Positions 47,088 to 55,915 of a stretch of 64,000 nucleotides of DNA are shown one piece after another. The notes below the pieces were generated by a model that saw nothing but the letters and a program-made list of their open reading frames with translations, was not told where the DNA came from and made no database searches. Source of the DNA: Anaerolinea thermophila (lineage in GTDB: Bacteria; Chloroflexota; Anaerolineae; Anaerolineales; Anaerolineaceae); NCBI RefSeq assembly GCF_020723905.1, contig NZ_DYHZ01000005.1, positions 1 to 64,000 of the forward strand, read 5' to 3'. Position 1 is the stretch's first letter; every line of letters starts with the position of its first letter. Made by a program: the position numbers and the translations under genes.

Positions 47088-47711
47088 ATGATGCGTAACT
47101 GGAAGAAATGGATAGGGTTTTCCCTGTTCCTGATCATGGTTTCCCTCTTAATGTTGCCGCAATCGGCTCTGGCAAATGATTTACCGCAATTGCCGACAGT
47201 TGCTATTCCCACAGTGACCAGCACCCCAAGCGGCCCTATGGCAATTGTCGTACCCGGTTCAGAAACCCAAATCAATTTACGCGCCGGTCCTGGCATGTTC
47301 TACGATAAAGTTGGCGTGTTGCTCGTTGGGCAAAAGGTGCCTGCAAAAGGGAAATCACCCGGTGGTGCGTGGATTCTCGTGGAATATCCCGGGGTGCAGG
47401 GTGGGCAGGCTTGGGTATTTGCCAATTATGTCCGAATTGAGCCTCCCAGGGAACTGCCGGTGGTCGAAATCCCCCCTACCCCGACTCCTCGGGTGACCAA
47501 TACCATTGATCCAACGCTGGCGGCAAAGTTCATCGTGACTGTGGCACCCACGCGATTGCCCACATACACACCCCCTCCACCATTGAGCATCCCAACCTTT
47601 CAGTCTCAGGATAGCGTTGCGCCTGGAGGTGTTCCCATGGGGATGATCATTCTGGGCTGTGCCGCTTTAGGGATATTCTTCGGTTTGATTTCCTTTGTCC
47701 GTTCCAGATAG
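47088..47711 (+). CDS. SH3-domain protein with C-terminal membrane anchor
   Basis: 207 residues from the ATG at 47088. An N-terminal signal sequence (about 8-30), then a bacterial SH3 domain (about 50-115; INLRAGPGMFYDKVG), a Pro/Thr-rich linker and a C-terminal membrane span (about 182-202) ending in Arg. It probably faces outward and may bind wall peptides. It follows zwf by 16 bases and its end overlaps the convergent esterase gene by 45 bases. Confidence 0.78.
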   Translation: MMRNWKKWIGFSLFLIMVSLLMLPQSALANDLPQLPTVAIPTVTSTPSGPMAIVVPGSETQINLRAGPGMFYDKVGVLLVGQKVPAKGKSPGGAWILVEYPGVQGGQAWVFANYVRIEPPRELPVVEIPPTPTPRVTNTIDPTLAAKFIVTVAPTRLPTYTPPPPLSIPTFQSQDSVAPGGVPMGMIILGCAALGIFFGLISFVRSR

Positions 47712-48362
47712 CCGGGATGAACCTGCTTCGAGAAAAATTTTTAATTGCTTCAGGCATTCTGCAGAAGTTTTATGAGCCGTCTGGGATTCGCAGTATTGCA
47801 CATACGCGCCTGCCTGTTTCAGCCTTCTCACGCTTTCTCTTGCCATCTCTACAGGAATGATCTCATCTTTGACCCCATGGCTGAGAAAGATGGATTTCTG
47901 ATGGAAAGCCAATTCATTGGAGTGGATTTCAGGCAGAAATCCTGATAACACGGCGGCTCGGAAAAACTGTTCCGGGTAGAAATATACTAAAGCCAGTGCC
48001 ATAGCGCCTCCCTGGCTGAATCCAACGGGAATCACTGACAGGTTCCGGTTCTGAAAGATATCTCGTTGAATTTGCTCAAGGGTTTGATGAATCAGATACG
48101 CCGCTGGCTTAAACTTTTCCATTGGGATCCATTCTCCCTGTCGTGGGGGAGCCCAGCCAAACCCTGTAGGTGCAGGCAACTGCCCTCTTAAGAAAATTTT
48201 CCCTGCTGATGAAGGCGCAACATGGGAGAAGATTTGCATGGAATTTTCATCTCCCGTCCATCCGTGGAGAAAGAGGATGAGGTAATCCACGGGTATGGTT
48301 TGGGGTATTTCAATCAATCCGTAAAGTGGTGTGCTTTGAATGATTTGGTCAGTCATGGTCAA
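47667..48362 (-). CDS. Phospholipase/carboxylesterase-type alpha/beta hydrolase
   Basis: 231 residues. The serine nucleophile is in PVGFSQGGAMAL, the oxyanion loop starts at LFLHGWTGDENSM, the Asp is in GVKDEIIP and the His in QTAHKTS. The family includes carboxylesterases and lysophospholipases. No signal peptide, so cytoplasmic. It overlaps the small membrane protein gene upstream by 14 bases and belongs to an operon with patatin. Confidence 0.85.
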   Translation of the reverse strand: MTMTDQIIQSTPLYGLIEIPQTIPVDYLILFLHGWTGDENSMQIFSHVAPSSAGKIFLRGQLPAPTGFGWAPPRQGEWIPMEKFKPAAYLIHQTLEQIQRDIFQNRNLSVIPVGFSQGGAMALALVYFYPEQFFRAAVLSGFLPEIHSNELAFHQKSIFLSHGVKDEIIPVEMARESVRRLKQAGAYVQYCESQTAHKTSAECLKQLKIFLEAGSSRLSGTDKGNQTEEYP

Positions 48363-48579
48363 TTCGTTTTACCAGCCATTCCAGGAAAGCCATAACAACC
48401 AGGATTAACCCAACGGGAAACAGGGCAATGGTCAGGCACAGAAGACCCGAGAGTGCTCCACCTGCTCCATACCTCCAGTAAATGAGCCCCGTGCCCACGA
48501 CAAACAGAAGAATGAGCCCACCAATGATGAGGCGGATGGTTGTCTGTCGGGAATATTCCCTGAGGTCACGGTTACCCAT
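48349..48579 (-). CDS. Small two-span membrane protein
   Basis: 76 residues, function not recognised. It has an Arg-rich N-terminus (RDLREYSRQTTIR) and two strong membrane segments (about 18-37 and 43-67), then VKRIDHD. It lies 3 bases after the patatin gene and overlaps the esterase gene by 14 bases, a tight fit that supports it being real and co-transcribed. Confidence 0.7.
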   Translation of the reverse strand: MGNRDLREYSRQTTIRLIIGGLILLFVVGTGLIYWRYGAGGALSGLLCLTIALFPVGLILVVMAFLEWLVKRIDHD

Positions 48580-48582
48580 GGG

Positions 48583-49506
48583 TTATTCTGACTTTAAAAT
48601 CTTCAGGACTGCCGATGAGGAATCACCTTTAAAAAATTTCATCAGTTTCCCTTTCCATGTGAAAATATCTTTGATGTGCTTAAGTTCCTGCTCAACAATT
48701 TCTTTTCCAGCGTTGAACAGCACCAGAGGATCGGCAGGTTCAAAAATACCAAAACGAAATACGTTCGGGCGGAGAATGATATCCGGTTTGTCTACTTGCA
48801 AGCGTAGTTCGGTGAGCATTCTTGAGTTAATATCCATGGCTTCGATGAAAATCCGGGCGGCTTGGCCAATGCGCATCCGTACGAAGCCTTGAATCAAAGG
48901 GGAGGGAATGGGCAGGGGGGTGGTGGTGATCAGGTCCCCTTCGGGAATCTTATCCCAGTCTTCTGGAGGAGGTTGAAGCACCACAGCAAGTACCGGCAGA
49001 TTGGGGGCTAATTTCTTCGCCAGCAACACAGGTACAGGATCAAGGACACCGCCATCCACCAGAAGCATGTCTTTGTGCTCCTGAGGAGGAAGGACACCCG
49101 GGAAGGCAGTAGTTGCCAGAATAGCCTGGGTGACATCCCCGTGGCTCAGATAAACTTCCCGATGGCTATGAATATCTACGGCAGTACACGCAAAGGGGAT
49201 GTCCAAATCCTCAAAGCGACGATTGTGGAGCAATGTATTGAGAACCTCGACCATACCGGCATGGCCCAGCAAAGCAGGTCCATCTTCTGCTCTTCTGCGG
49301 TAAACCGAGTTCATGTCCAGTTGTTGGACGGTTTGCAGGATTTTCAGTGGCGAGTTTCCCGCGGCGTAAACCCCACCCACCAGCCCTCCGATGCTGGTGC
49401 CTGCAATGGCTCTGATGCGAAAACCAGCCTGCTCCAGAGCATGAATCACCCCAAGATGAGCAATTCCTTTTACGCCTCCTCCACCCAATGCTAAAGCAAT
49501 CTCCAT
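48583..49506 (-). CDS. Patatin-like phospholipase
   Basis: 307 residues from the ATG at 49506, which follows AGGAGG. The oxyanion loop is LGGGGVKG, the nucleophile is S38 in AGTSIGG, and the Asp is in LLVDGGVLDP. Patatins hydrolyse acyl chains from lipids; some are toxins, but this one looks like the bacterial NTE/RssA-like cytoplasmic type. It is part of an aminotransferase-patatin-membrane protein-esterase run on one strand. Confidence 0.88.
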   Translation of the reverse strand: MEIALALGGGGVKGIAHLGVIHALEQAGFRIRAIAGTSIGGLVGGVYAAGNSPLKILQTVQQLDMNSVYRRRAEDGPALLGHAGMVEVLNTLLHNRRFEDLDIPFACTAVDIHSHREVYLSHGDVTQAILATTAFPGVLPPQEHKDMLLVDGGVLDPVPVLLAKKLAPNLPVLAVVLQPPPEDWDKIPEGDLITTTPLPIPSPLIQGFVRMRIGQAARIFIEAMDINSRMLTELRLQVDKPDIILRPNVFRFGIFEPADPLVLFNAGKEIVEQELKHIKDIFTWKGKLMKFFKGDSSSAVLKILKSE

Positions 49507-49517
49507 CTTGATCCTCC

Positions 49518-50696
49518 TCAAGTGATAGGCGCAACCAGAATTTCACCGAGAGCGTGTTCCAGTTTTTTGTAATCTTCGGGGGTGTTATACCCCTGGAAGG
49601 AAATTCGAATCAAGACAGAATCTTCCCACTCCACCAGTGGAACTTCAATGCGAAAATCTTCCCATAACCGTCTGCTGACTTCCGGTATGCTTCTGGGTGA
49701 AAGACGCGGGATCTGCAAAGAAATCATCTGAGCGTTCCAGGTATCCTGGTCTGCACTCAGAGGGATAACCCCCAGTCTCTCCCGGAAGGCATTACATGTT
49801 TCTTTAAGTTGCTGGTGGCATCGTTCTCTGACTTTATCCCAGTGGTGGGTTCTTAAGAACTGATAAGCCTCTGGAACCGTCAGAAAGGCAGAGATGTCTC
49901 TTGTTCCCCACCATTCCGTGTGGTCTAAGAATGGGGAACGCTGTGAGTTGGGATTATCGTACCCCCAACTTACAATGAGAGGTTGAATCAGGGAATGGTA
50001 TTCCGGGCGCACATACAAAAATCCAGCCCCTTTTGGGGCGCATACCCACTTGTGAAAATTCCCGGTGTAAAAATCTGCCCCCAGTTTCCTGAGATTTACG
50101 GGGATTTGCCCGGGGGAGTGGGCACCGTCAATGAGGGTTAATATTCCTGCATTCCTTGCGCGTTCTATGACTTTTTCAACCGGGAAGACCAGCGCGGTCG
50201 GGGAGGTGATGTGGCTGATGGAAATCACCCGTGTCCTTGGAGTCACCTGACTCCAGAGTTCTTCAATCCACAGGTCTGGAGAAGATACCGGAAGAGAAAA
50301 CCGGGCGCGGACAATCGTAAACCCCTTCTGCCGGGCATAAAATTGCCAGGTCTTATCAATGGCTCCATATTCATGATTGGTTGTCAATACTTCATCCTGT
50401 GCGGTCAGAGGAAGGCTGTGAATGACGACGTTCATCCCTGTTGTGGCATTGATGACAAACGTAAAGTCATCTGGATCACAGCCCAATTCCGGCGCAATGG
50501 CTTGGCGCGCCTCGGCAAGATATTCTGAGGCTTTTCTGCCCAGAAATTCCACGGGTTCTTTTTCCAACATTCGTTGCCATTCCTGGTATTTTTCAAAAAC
50601 GGGAATGGGAGTAGCCCCAAACGACCCATGGTTGAGGAACGTAACCGAAGGGTCTAGAAGGAAAAGTGTGCGTAATGAGAGGGGATCGTTGTTCAT
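49518..50696 (-). CDS. Class V aminotransferase-fold PLP enzyme
   Basis: 392 residues from the ATG at 50696. The PLP-binding Lys is in GNFHKWVCAPKGAGFL, and FLNHGSFGATP is the N-terminal substrate loop. It resembles isopenicillin-N-epimerase-like and cysteine-desulfurase-like members. I chose 50696 rather than 50705 because a TATAAT (minus, 50704-50709) overlaps the earlier ATG and is 7 bases before this one, so translation would be leaderless. It ends 11 bases before patatin. Confidence 0.85.
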   Translation of the reverse strand: MNNDPLSLRTLFLLDPSVTFLNHGSFGATPIPVFEKYQEWQRMLEKEPVEFLGRKASEYLAEARQAIAPELGCDPDDFTFVINATTGMNVVIHSLPLTAQDEVLTTNHEYGAIDKTWQFYARQKGFTIVRARFSLPVSSPDLWIEELWSQVTPRTRVISISHITSPTALVFPVEKVIERARNAGILTLIDGAHSPGQIPVNLRKLGADFYTGNFHKWVCAPKGAGFLYVRPEYHSLIQPLIVSWGYDNPNSQRSPFLDHTEWWGTRDISAFLTVPEAYQFLRTHHWDKVRERCHQQLKETCNAFRERLGVIPLSADQDTWNAQMISLQIPRLSPRSIPEVSRRLWEDFRIEVPLVEWEDSVLIRISFQGYNTPEDYKKLEHALGEILVAPIT

Positions 50697-50733
50697 ACGA
50701 GACATTATATCAATGGAATATGGGAATGGAGGT

Positions 50734-50763
50734 TTGGAGACACTCTCTGTTCTATGTTAAAAT
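50734..50763 (+). promoter_or_regulatory. Promoter of smpB, possibly leaderless
   Basis: TTGGAG (50734-50739), 18-base spacer and TAAAAT (50758-50763). Six bases separate the box from the smpB ATG, so transcription probably begins at the start codon itself. Confidence 0.6.
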
Positions 50764-50769
50764 CACTGC

Positions 50770-51243
50770 ATGGCTATGAAAAACGTCAAAGTAGTCGCTA
50801 CCAATCGAAAAGCCCAGTTTGAGTATTTCCTGCTGGAGCGCTACGAAGCCGGCATTGCCCTGCAGGGGAGTGAAATCAAATCTGTACGGGCAGGGCAGGT
50901 GAGTCTTGCCGAAGCCTTTGTACAGGTAGATGGGCGTGAAGCCTGGCTGGTAAATGCGCACATTGCTCCGTATAATCCTGCAAGCCGTTTCAATCACGAC
51001 CCCAGGCGTCCGCGGCGGTTGTTACTCCATAAACGGGAGATTCTGGAACTTTGGAATGCTGTTCGTGTCAAAGGAGTAACGATTGTTCCGGTTTCCATTT
51101 ATTTGAAAGATGGAAAAGCCAAAGTGGAAATTGCCATTGCCAAAGGGAAAAAATTATACGATAAACGCGCTGCCATTGCGGAGCGGGAAGCAGAACGGGA
51201 AGCGCGCCGTGAGCATCGTGAGCGGGAAAAAGATGGCTGGTAA
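50770..51243 (+). CDS. smpB: SsrA-binding protein SmpB
   Basis: 157 residues, the normal length. It binds tmRNA and brings it to stalled ribosomes. GIALQGSEIKSVRAGQVSL is the OB-fold core, with PHRP-like HDPRRPRRLLLHKREI and the Lys/Arg-rich C-terminal tail that enters the ribosome. There is no Shine-Dalgarno in front of it. The tmRNA gene is not in this window. Confidence 0.95.
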   Translation: MAMKNVKVVATNRKAQFEYFLLERYEAGIALQGSEIKSVRAGQVSLAEAFVQVDGREAWLVNAHIAPYNPASRFNHDPRRPRRLLLHKREILELWNAVRVKGVTIVPVSIYLKDGKAKVEIAIAKGKKLYDKRAAIAEREAEREARREHREREKDGW

Positions 51244-51257
51244 AGTTACCGGTGATC

Positions 51258-51959
51258 ATGAGTGAATGGATTGCTTTAGGATTAACTTTTGCGGTAGCCA
51301 TTATCTGGTTACGGTTGAATGATTTTCTGGCACATCGAGGATGGATCAGTTCGTCTTTAAGCCGGAAAATTATTCATCTCGGAACGGGACCCCTATTTGT
51401 CATCTGCTGGCTTCTTTTCCCCGATACCTCTCTTTCCCGGTGGTTTGCAGCCTCAGTCCCGTTGTTAATTACGTTGCAATTTTTCCTGGTTGGAACAGGG
51501 TTGATCCGTGACCAGCAGGCCGTGGTTGCCATGTCTCGAAGCGGTGACCGTCGTGAAATTCTTCGTGGTCCTCTGTACTATGGAATTGTCTTTGTTATTC
51601 TGACGCTGGTTTTCTGGAAAACCTCTCCCATCGGAGTGGTTGCCCTGATGATCCTGAGCGGTGGAGATGGTCTGGCAGATATCATCGGAAAACGTTTCCC
51701 TTCTGCATCGCTTTTCTGGTCTCCTCGAAAAACCATTGGAGGTTCTCTGTCAGTTTTTTTGGGTGGCGCTTTTTTCAGTTTGCTGGTACTCTGGGCTTTT
51801 CACCAGGCCGGAGTATTTCATCTCAACTGGATGGATACCCTCTTCAAAATTGCCGGAATCAGTCTTGCGGCAACTCTGGTGGAAAGCCTTCCTTTTCAGG
51901 ACATTGATAATATTACTGTTCCTCTGGTAAGCGTCATGCTCGGTTATCTCCTTTTTTAA
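51258..51959 (+). CDS. Phytol/dolichol-kinase-like membrane protein (VTE5 type)
   Basis: 233 residues with about seven membrane spans. Conserved cytoplasmic parts are RKIIHLGTGPL, SGDRREILRGPLYYG, GDGLADIIGKRFP and ATLVESLPFQDIDNI, which match the polyprenol/phytol/farnesol kinase family (CTP-dependent). Phosphatidate cytidylyltransferase is a distant relative. A GTG at 51252 is an alternative start. It would salvage an isoprenoid alcohol into its phosphate. It lies between smpB and the ammonia-lyase gene, both within about 20 bases. Confidence 0.78.
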   Translation: MSEWIALGLTFAVAIIWLRLNDFLAHRGWISSSLSRKIIHLGTGPLFVICWLLFPDTSLSRWFAASVPLLITLQFFLVGTGLIRDQQAVVAMSRSGDRREILRGPLYYGIVFVILTLVFWKTSPIGVVALMILSGGDGLADIIGKRFPSASLFWSPRKTIGGSLSVFLGGAFFSLLVLWAFHQAGVFHLNWMDTLFKIAGISLAATLVESLPFQDIDNITVPLVSVMLGYLLF

Positions 51960-51977
51960 GAAAGGGTGCCATTGTCA

Positions 51978-53525
51978 ATGACCATTTCCATTGATGGAAA
52001 CCACTTGAGCCTGAAAGACGTTGAACGGGTGGCGCGTTTCCATGAGCCTGTTGTCTTAAGTCCTGAGGCGGTAAATCGTATTCAAGACTCACATCGTCGC
52101 CTGAATGACATTGTGGCAACAGATCGGGCAGTGTATGGGATAAATACTGGCTTTGGGATTTTTGCCGAGCGCCGCATTCCTCGCAAAGATTCGGCGATTT
52201 TGAGCCGGAACCTGATCTTGAGTCATGCGGTAGGAACAGGAGAGCCTTTCCCTGAAGAGGTGGTACGTGCTGCAATGTTGATTCGAGCGAACACGCTCGC
52301 AAAGGGATATTCTGGTGTGCGCCTTGAAATTGTGGAAACCCTTCTGGAAATGCTCAACCGTGGGGTGACGCCTGTTGTTCCCTCTCAGGGTTCTTTAGGC
52401 TCCAGTGGAGATTTACTGCCCCTCTCCAGCATGGCGCTGGTCTTTACAACCGATGAGAAGGATGAAGAAGACGATTCGGGGTGGGCATACTTCTCGGGCA
52501 AAAGAATGTCGGGGAAAAAAGCCATGGAACTTGCCGGACTGCCCCGAATCAGACTGGGTCCCAAAGAAGGGCTTGCTCTGAATAACGGTGCAACCTTCAG
52601 CGCGGCAGTTGCGGCACTGGCTGTGTGTGATGCAGAAAAATGGTTGCATCTCTCCCATGCGGCTCTTGCCATGAGTTTGGAAGCCTTGCTGGGTTGTTCT
52701 GCCGCATTTGATCCTCGCATCCATCAGGTGCGCGGACACCCCGGGCAGTTAAAGGTAGCGCAGGCAGTTCTGAGCCTTACTCAAGGCAGTTCCCTGATCA
52801 ATCTTGCGGGACGGGTTCAGGATGCTTATTCTTTGAGATGCGCGCCCCAAGTGGTTGGGGCGGCATGGGATACGCTCGAATTTGTTCGCGAAATTGTCTC
52901 TCGAGAAATCAATGCGGCTACAGATAACCCCCTGCTGTTTGAAGATGGCGATGTCCTTTCCGGCGGAAATTTTCACGGTGAACCCATTGGCATGGCGATG
53001 GATTATCTTGCTATTGCGATGAGTGAAGTGGCGGCAATCTCCGAGCGGAGGATTTTCCGACTGACAGATGGAAAACTTAACGGGGGGTTACCCCCTATGC
53101 TTGTTGATACGGTTGAAGCCGCAGGGTTGAATTCGGGTTTGATGATGCCTCAATACACGGCCGCATCCCTGGTTCTGGAAAATCAGACGCTGGCAACACC
53201 CGATTCGGTTCATTCCCTGCCCACCTCTGGAGAGCAAGAAGATCACAATGCCAATTCCATGACCGCTGCACGACATGCTCGAAAAGTTCTGGAAAATACG
53301 GCTCACGTTCTGGCAATTGAGTGCTATACTGCCGCCAGGGCTTTGGATTTGCGTTTACGGCAGTACCCACAGGCTCAATTGGGAGCCGGAACGAGATATT
53401 TTTACGAGTTGATTCGTTCTGAAGTACCTTATCAGGCTGGAGATGCCTGGTGGGGTCCCGAGATTGAACGTATCAAACAGGTTTTATGGGCACGTCCGGT
53501 GGAGGATGTAATTTTTTTCGGGTAA
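51978..53525 (+). CDS. hutH: Histidine ammonia-lyase family enzyme (variant MIO tripeptide)
   Basis: 515 residues from the ATG at 51978; a GTG at 51966 is also possible. It should remove ammonia from histidine to give urocanate. YGINTGFG (catalytic Tyr), LILSHAVGTG with the His seen in HAL enzymes, RVQDAYSLRC and TSGEQEDHNANS are present. The prosthetic group forms from Ala-Ser-Gly in most members; here the loop reads GSLGSSGDL, so the tripeptide is Ser-Ser-Gly. No other hut genes are nearby. Function as another aromatic amino-acid lyase cannot be excluded. Confidence 0.82.
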   Translation: MTISIDGNHLSLKDVERVARFHEPVVLSPEAVNRIQDSHRRLNDIVATDRAVYGINTGFGIFAERRIPRKDSAILSRNLILSHAVGTGEPFPEEVVRAAMLIRANTLAKGYSGVRLEIVETLLEMLNRGVTPVVPSQGSLGSSGDLLPLSSMALVFTTDEKDEEDDSGWAYFSGKRMSGKKAMELAGLPRIRLGPKEGLALNNGATFSAAVAALAVCDAEKWLHLSHAALAMSLEALLGCSAAFDPRIHQVRGHPGQLKVAQAVLSLTQGSSLINLAGRVQDAYSLRCAPQVVGAAWDTLEFVREIVSREINAATDNPLLFEDGDVLSGGNFHGEPIGMAMDYLAIAMSEVAAISERRIFRLTDGKLNGGLPPMLVDTVEAAGLNSGLMMPQYTAASLVLENQTLATPDSVHSLPTSGEQEDHNANSMTAARHARKVLENTAHVLAIECYTAARALDLRLRQYPQAQLGAGTRYFYELIRSEVPYQAGDAWWGPEIERIKQVLWARPVEDVIFFG

Positions 53526-53558
53526 AATGCATCTAAGTTTTAACTCTTGAGTACAGGT

Positions 53559-54644
53559 ATGAAAGAGCCTTTAAAGATTTCTCGAAGAGAGTTTCTCCAA
53601 ATGAGCCTGCTCACAGCAGGCGCTTTGGCTATGGCACCGTTGCGATTCACCTCCCAGAATTCGGTAGAGTGGTCAATTGGACAAAAAATGGGGCGGGTTT
53701 GCCTGGGCAAGGTGAATATTCGCGCCAAACCTGATACCAGTGCTGAGATTACCAGGGTAATTTTTGATGATGCTGTGGTCATCTGGTTGAGAGAGGTGAT
53801 TGGAGCATCGCCCGGCTATGGGAGCCGGCGCTGGGTTGAGACGCCCGATGGGTACATCTATGCTTCTCGCTTACAACCGGTGTATTATTTGCCAAATGCC
53901 CCCCTTTCTCAATTACCCGAAGTAAATGGAGAACGGGGAATGTGGGCTGAGGTGACCGTGCCGTATGTAGATTTAATCATTGCCAATCCGCCTATTCGGA
54001 CCCCATCGCTCAAAAACGCTCTCTACCCCCGGCTTTATTACAGTCAGGTGGTGTGGATTGACGATATCCGGGTGAGCAGTTCGGGCAAAACGCTATATCG
54101 GGTGAATCAAAAATATGGGACTTATGGCGATATCTTCTGGGCTGATGCCGAAGCCTTTCGTCCTATCACCGCTGAAGATGTTGCGCCAATTTCTCCTGAG
54201 GTGGAGAATAAGAAAATTATAGTCAATGTGACCCGTCAAACCCTCTCATGTTTTGAGGGAAACCGTGAAGTCCATTTTTGCCGTGTTTCTACAGGCGCAA
54301 AGTTTGATGCCCAGGGAAACCCCGTAGACAAATGGTCAACGCCTCTGGGACCACACCCCATTTATCGAAAATTGATGTCTCTACACATGAGCGGTGAGAC
54401 CACCGGAGACTATACTGCCGTACCCTGGACGTGTTTCATCACCGGAGAAGGGGTGGCTGTTCATGCCGCTTACTGGCATAATGATTTTGGGCTTCCTCGA
54501 TCTCATGGTTGTATTAACGCAAGCCCTGAGGATGCAAAATTCATCTTCCGATGGACAAACCCGGTGGTTCCGCTGGTTCCGGGAGAACTGGATGTTTCCA
54601 GGAACTGGCCCCCCGTTGGCACAATCGTCGAAGTGGTTGAATAA
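53559..54644 (+). CDS. L,D-transpeptidase (YkuD) with Tat-like signal
   Basis: 361 residues from the ATG at 53559. The signal peptide starts with ISRREFLQMS, which resembles a twin-arginine motif, followed by a hydrophobic stretch. An SH3-like domain (about 45-105) follows. The YkuD domain includes IIVNVTRQTLSC and the active site RSHGCIN, with the catalytic Cys at about residue 318 and His in AVHAAYWHND. It should cross-link peptidoglycan peptides 3-3 or anchor proteins. It leads a cluster with CcdA and TlpA-like proteins, which can keep an exported Cys reduced. Confidence 0.88.
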   Translation: MKEPLKISRREFLQMSLLTAGALAMAPLRFTSQNSVEWSIGQKMGRVCLGKVNIRAKPDTSAEITRVIFDDAVVIWLREVIGASPGYGSRRWVETPDGYIYASRLQPVYYLPNAPLSQLPEVNGERGMWAEVTVPYVDLIIANPPIRTPSLKNALYPRLYYSQVVWIDDIRVSSSGKTLYRVNQKYGTYGDIFWADAEAFRPITAEDVAPISPEVENKKIIVNVTRQTLSCFEGNREVHFCRVSTGAKFDAQGNPVDKWSTPLGPHPIYRKLMSLHMSGETTGDYTAVPWTCFITGEGVAVHAAYWHNDFGLPRSHGCINASPEDAKFIFRWTNPVVPLVPGELDVSRNWPPVGTIVEVVE

Positions 54645-54655
54645 GAGAGGGCATA

Positions 54656-55372
54656 ATGGAAGTAACGGTAGGTCTGGCGTTTCTGGCTGGTTTAGCCTCC
54701 TTTCTTTCTCCCTGCGTTTTTTCCCTTGTCCCCGTTTACATCGGGTATCTTAGCGGTCGCGCGGTTGCTACGGCTCAAAGCACCCCGGTCTCTGAACGTT
54801 GGGTAACCTTCTCTCACGGGGTAGCGTTTGTGCTGGGCTTCAGTGTGGTCTTTATTACGCTTGGGGTAGCAGTATCGGCTCTGGGCGGTTTGTTGTATGA
54901 TTTGCGCACCTGGATTGCGAAAATCGGCGGGGTTCTGGTCATGATTTTTGGTTTGCACATGACTGGGCTACTCCGCATCCCATTTCTTGAGTATGACCTG
55001 CGCCCTCGCTCAAAAGAAGATTTATCTCGCAGTTACCTGTCATCGGCATTGATGGGGGTGTTTTTCTCGGCGGGTTGGTCGCCATGTGTTGGACCGGTTT
55101 TGGGGGCGATTCTGACTTTAGCCCTCAGCGGAGGTTCTGTTTCTCAGGGTGTATCTCTGCTCTCAGCGTATTCGGCGGGTCTGGCAATTCCGTTTCTTGT
55201 TGCCGCACTGGGTATCGGATGGGTGACCAGAATCCTGAAGCGTTATGGAAAAGTGATGCATTATGTTGAAGTCGGAATGGGCATCATCCTCATCATTGTG
55301 GGTGGTATGCTCTTCTTTGGAGTGTTTAATTTGTTGTCTCGTTTTGGAACGTTCGTTGACTTTGGGTTATAA
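54656..55372 (+). CDS. ccdA: CcdA-type cytochrome c biogenesis / thiol transporter
   Basis: 238 residues with six membrane spans. Cysteines C20 (FLSPCVFSLVP) and C144 (WSPCVGPVLG) are at the positions that pass electrons across the membrane in the CcdA/DsbD family. It carries reducing power from cytoplasmic thioredoxin to proteins outside. It is 11 bases after the transpeptidase gene and 6 bases before tlpA. No cytochrome c synthesis genes are adjacent, so its client may be the transpeptidase or TlpA-like protein. Confidence 0.9.
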   Translation: MEVTVGLAFLAGLASFLSPCVFSLVPVYIGYLSGRAVATAQSTPVSERWVTFSHGVAFVLGFSVVFITLGVAVSALGGLLYDLRTWIAKIGGVLVMIFGLHMTGLLRIPFLEYDLRPRSKEDLSRSYLSSALMGVFFSAGWSPCVGPVLGAILTLALSGGSVSQGVSLLSAYSAGLAIPFLVAALGIGWVTRILKRYGKVMHYVEVGMGIILIIVGGMLFFGVFNLLSRFGTFVDFGL

Positions 55373-55378
55373 AGCGCT

Positions 55379-55915
55379 ATGAAGTGGAAAACTCTCTTGT
55401 TTCTCGGGGCTGGTTTAGCCATTGGATTGATCCTTGGAATGGCGGTTTTAATCTCCACTCCTTCCCGAGGTGCTGCGGAAAAGGTTTCCCCTCCAACCAC
55501 CGGAAAGCCGATGGCAGATTTTGAACTGGTAGATGTTTACGGGAAAACCCATCGGCTGAGTGATTTTCGAGGAAAACCTGTAGTGCTGAATTTCTGGGCA
55601 ACCTGGTGTCCTCCATGCAACGAAGAAATGCCGGTTTTTGAGGCTTATCACCAATACTTAAACGGGAATGTGGTTTTTATTGGGATAAATTATATGGAGG
55701 ATGCAGCCACAGTACAAAAATTTATTGATGAAAACCAGATCACTTTTCAGGTGTTTCTCGATCCAACCGGGAAAGTATCGGAAAAGTATTATGTACAGGC
55801 TTATCCAACCACGTTTTTTATTGATGAGAAAGGTATCTTGCGCGCGCAACGGATTGGGGTTCTGACGCCGCGAATGCTGGAACAGTACTTACAAACTCTG
55901 GATGTTTCCCCATGA
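55379..55915 (+). CDS. TlpA/ResA-like thiol-disulfide oxidoreductase
   Basis: 178 residues. A signal anchor (about 5-27) is followed by a thioredoxin fold with the active site WCPPC (C77, C80) and a cis-Pro in AYPTTFFID. It would receive electrons from CcdA and reduce exported disulfides. Its stop overlaps the next start by 4 bases. Confidence 0.92.
   Translation: MKWKTLLFLGAGLAIGLILGMAVLISTPSRGAAEKVSPPTTGKPMADFELVDVYGKTHRLSDFRGKPVVLNFWATWCPPCNEEMPVFEAYHQYLNGNVVFIGINYMEDAATVQKFIDENQITFQVFLDPTGKVSEKYYVQAYPTTFFIDEKGILRAQRIGVLTPRMLEQYLQTLDVSP

Noticed and set aside
50700-51250. tmRNA gene near smpB
   Set aside because: No tRNA-like ends or tag-coding segment seen in the flanking bases.
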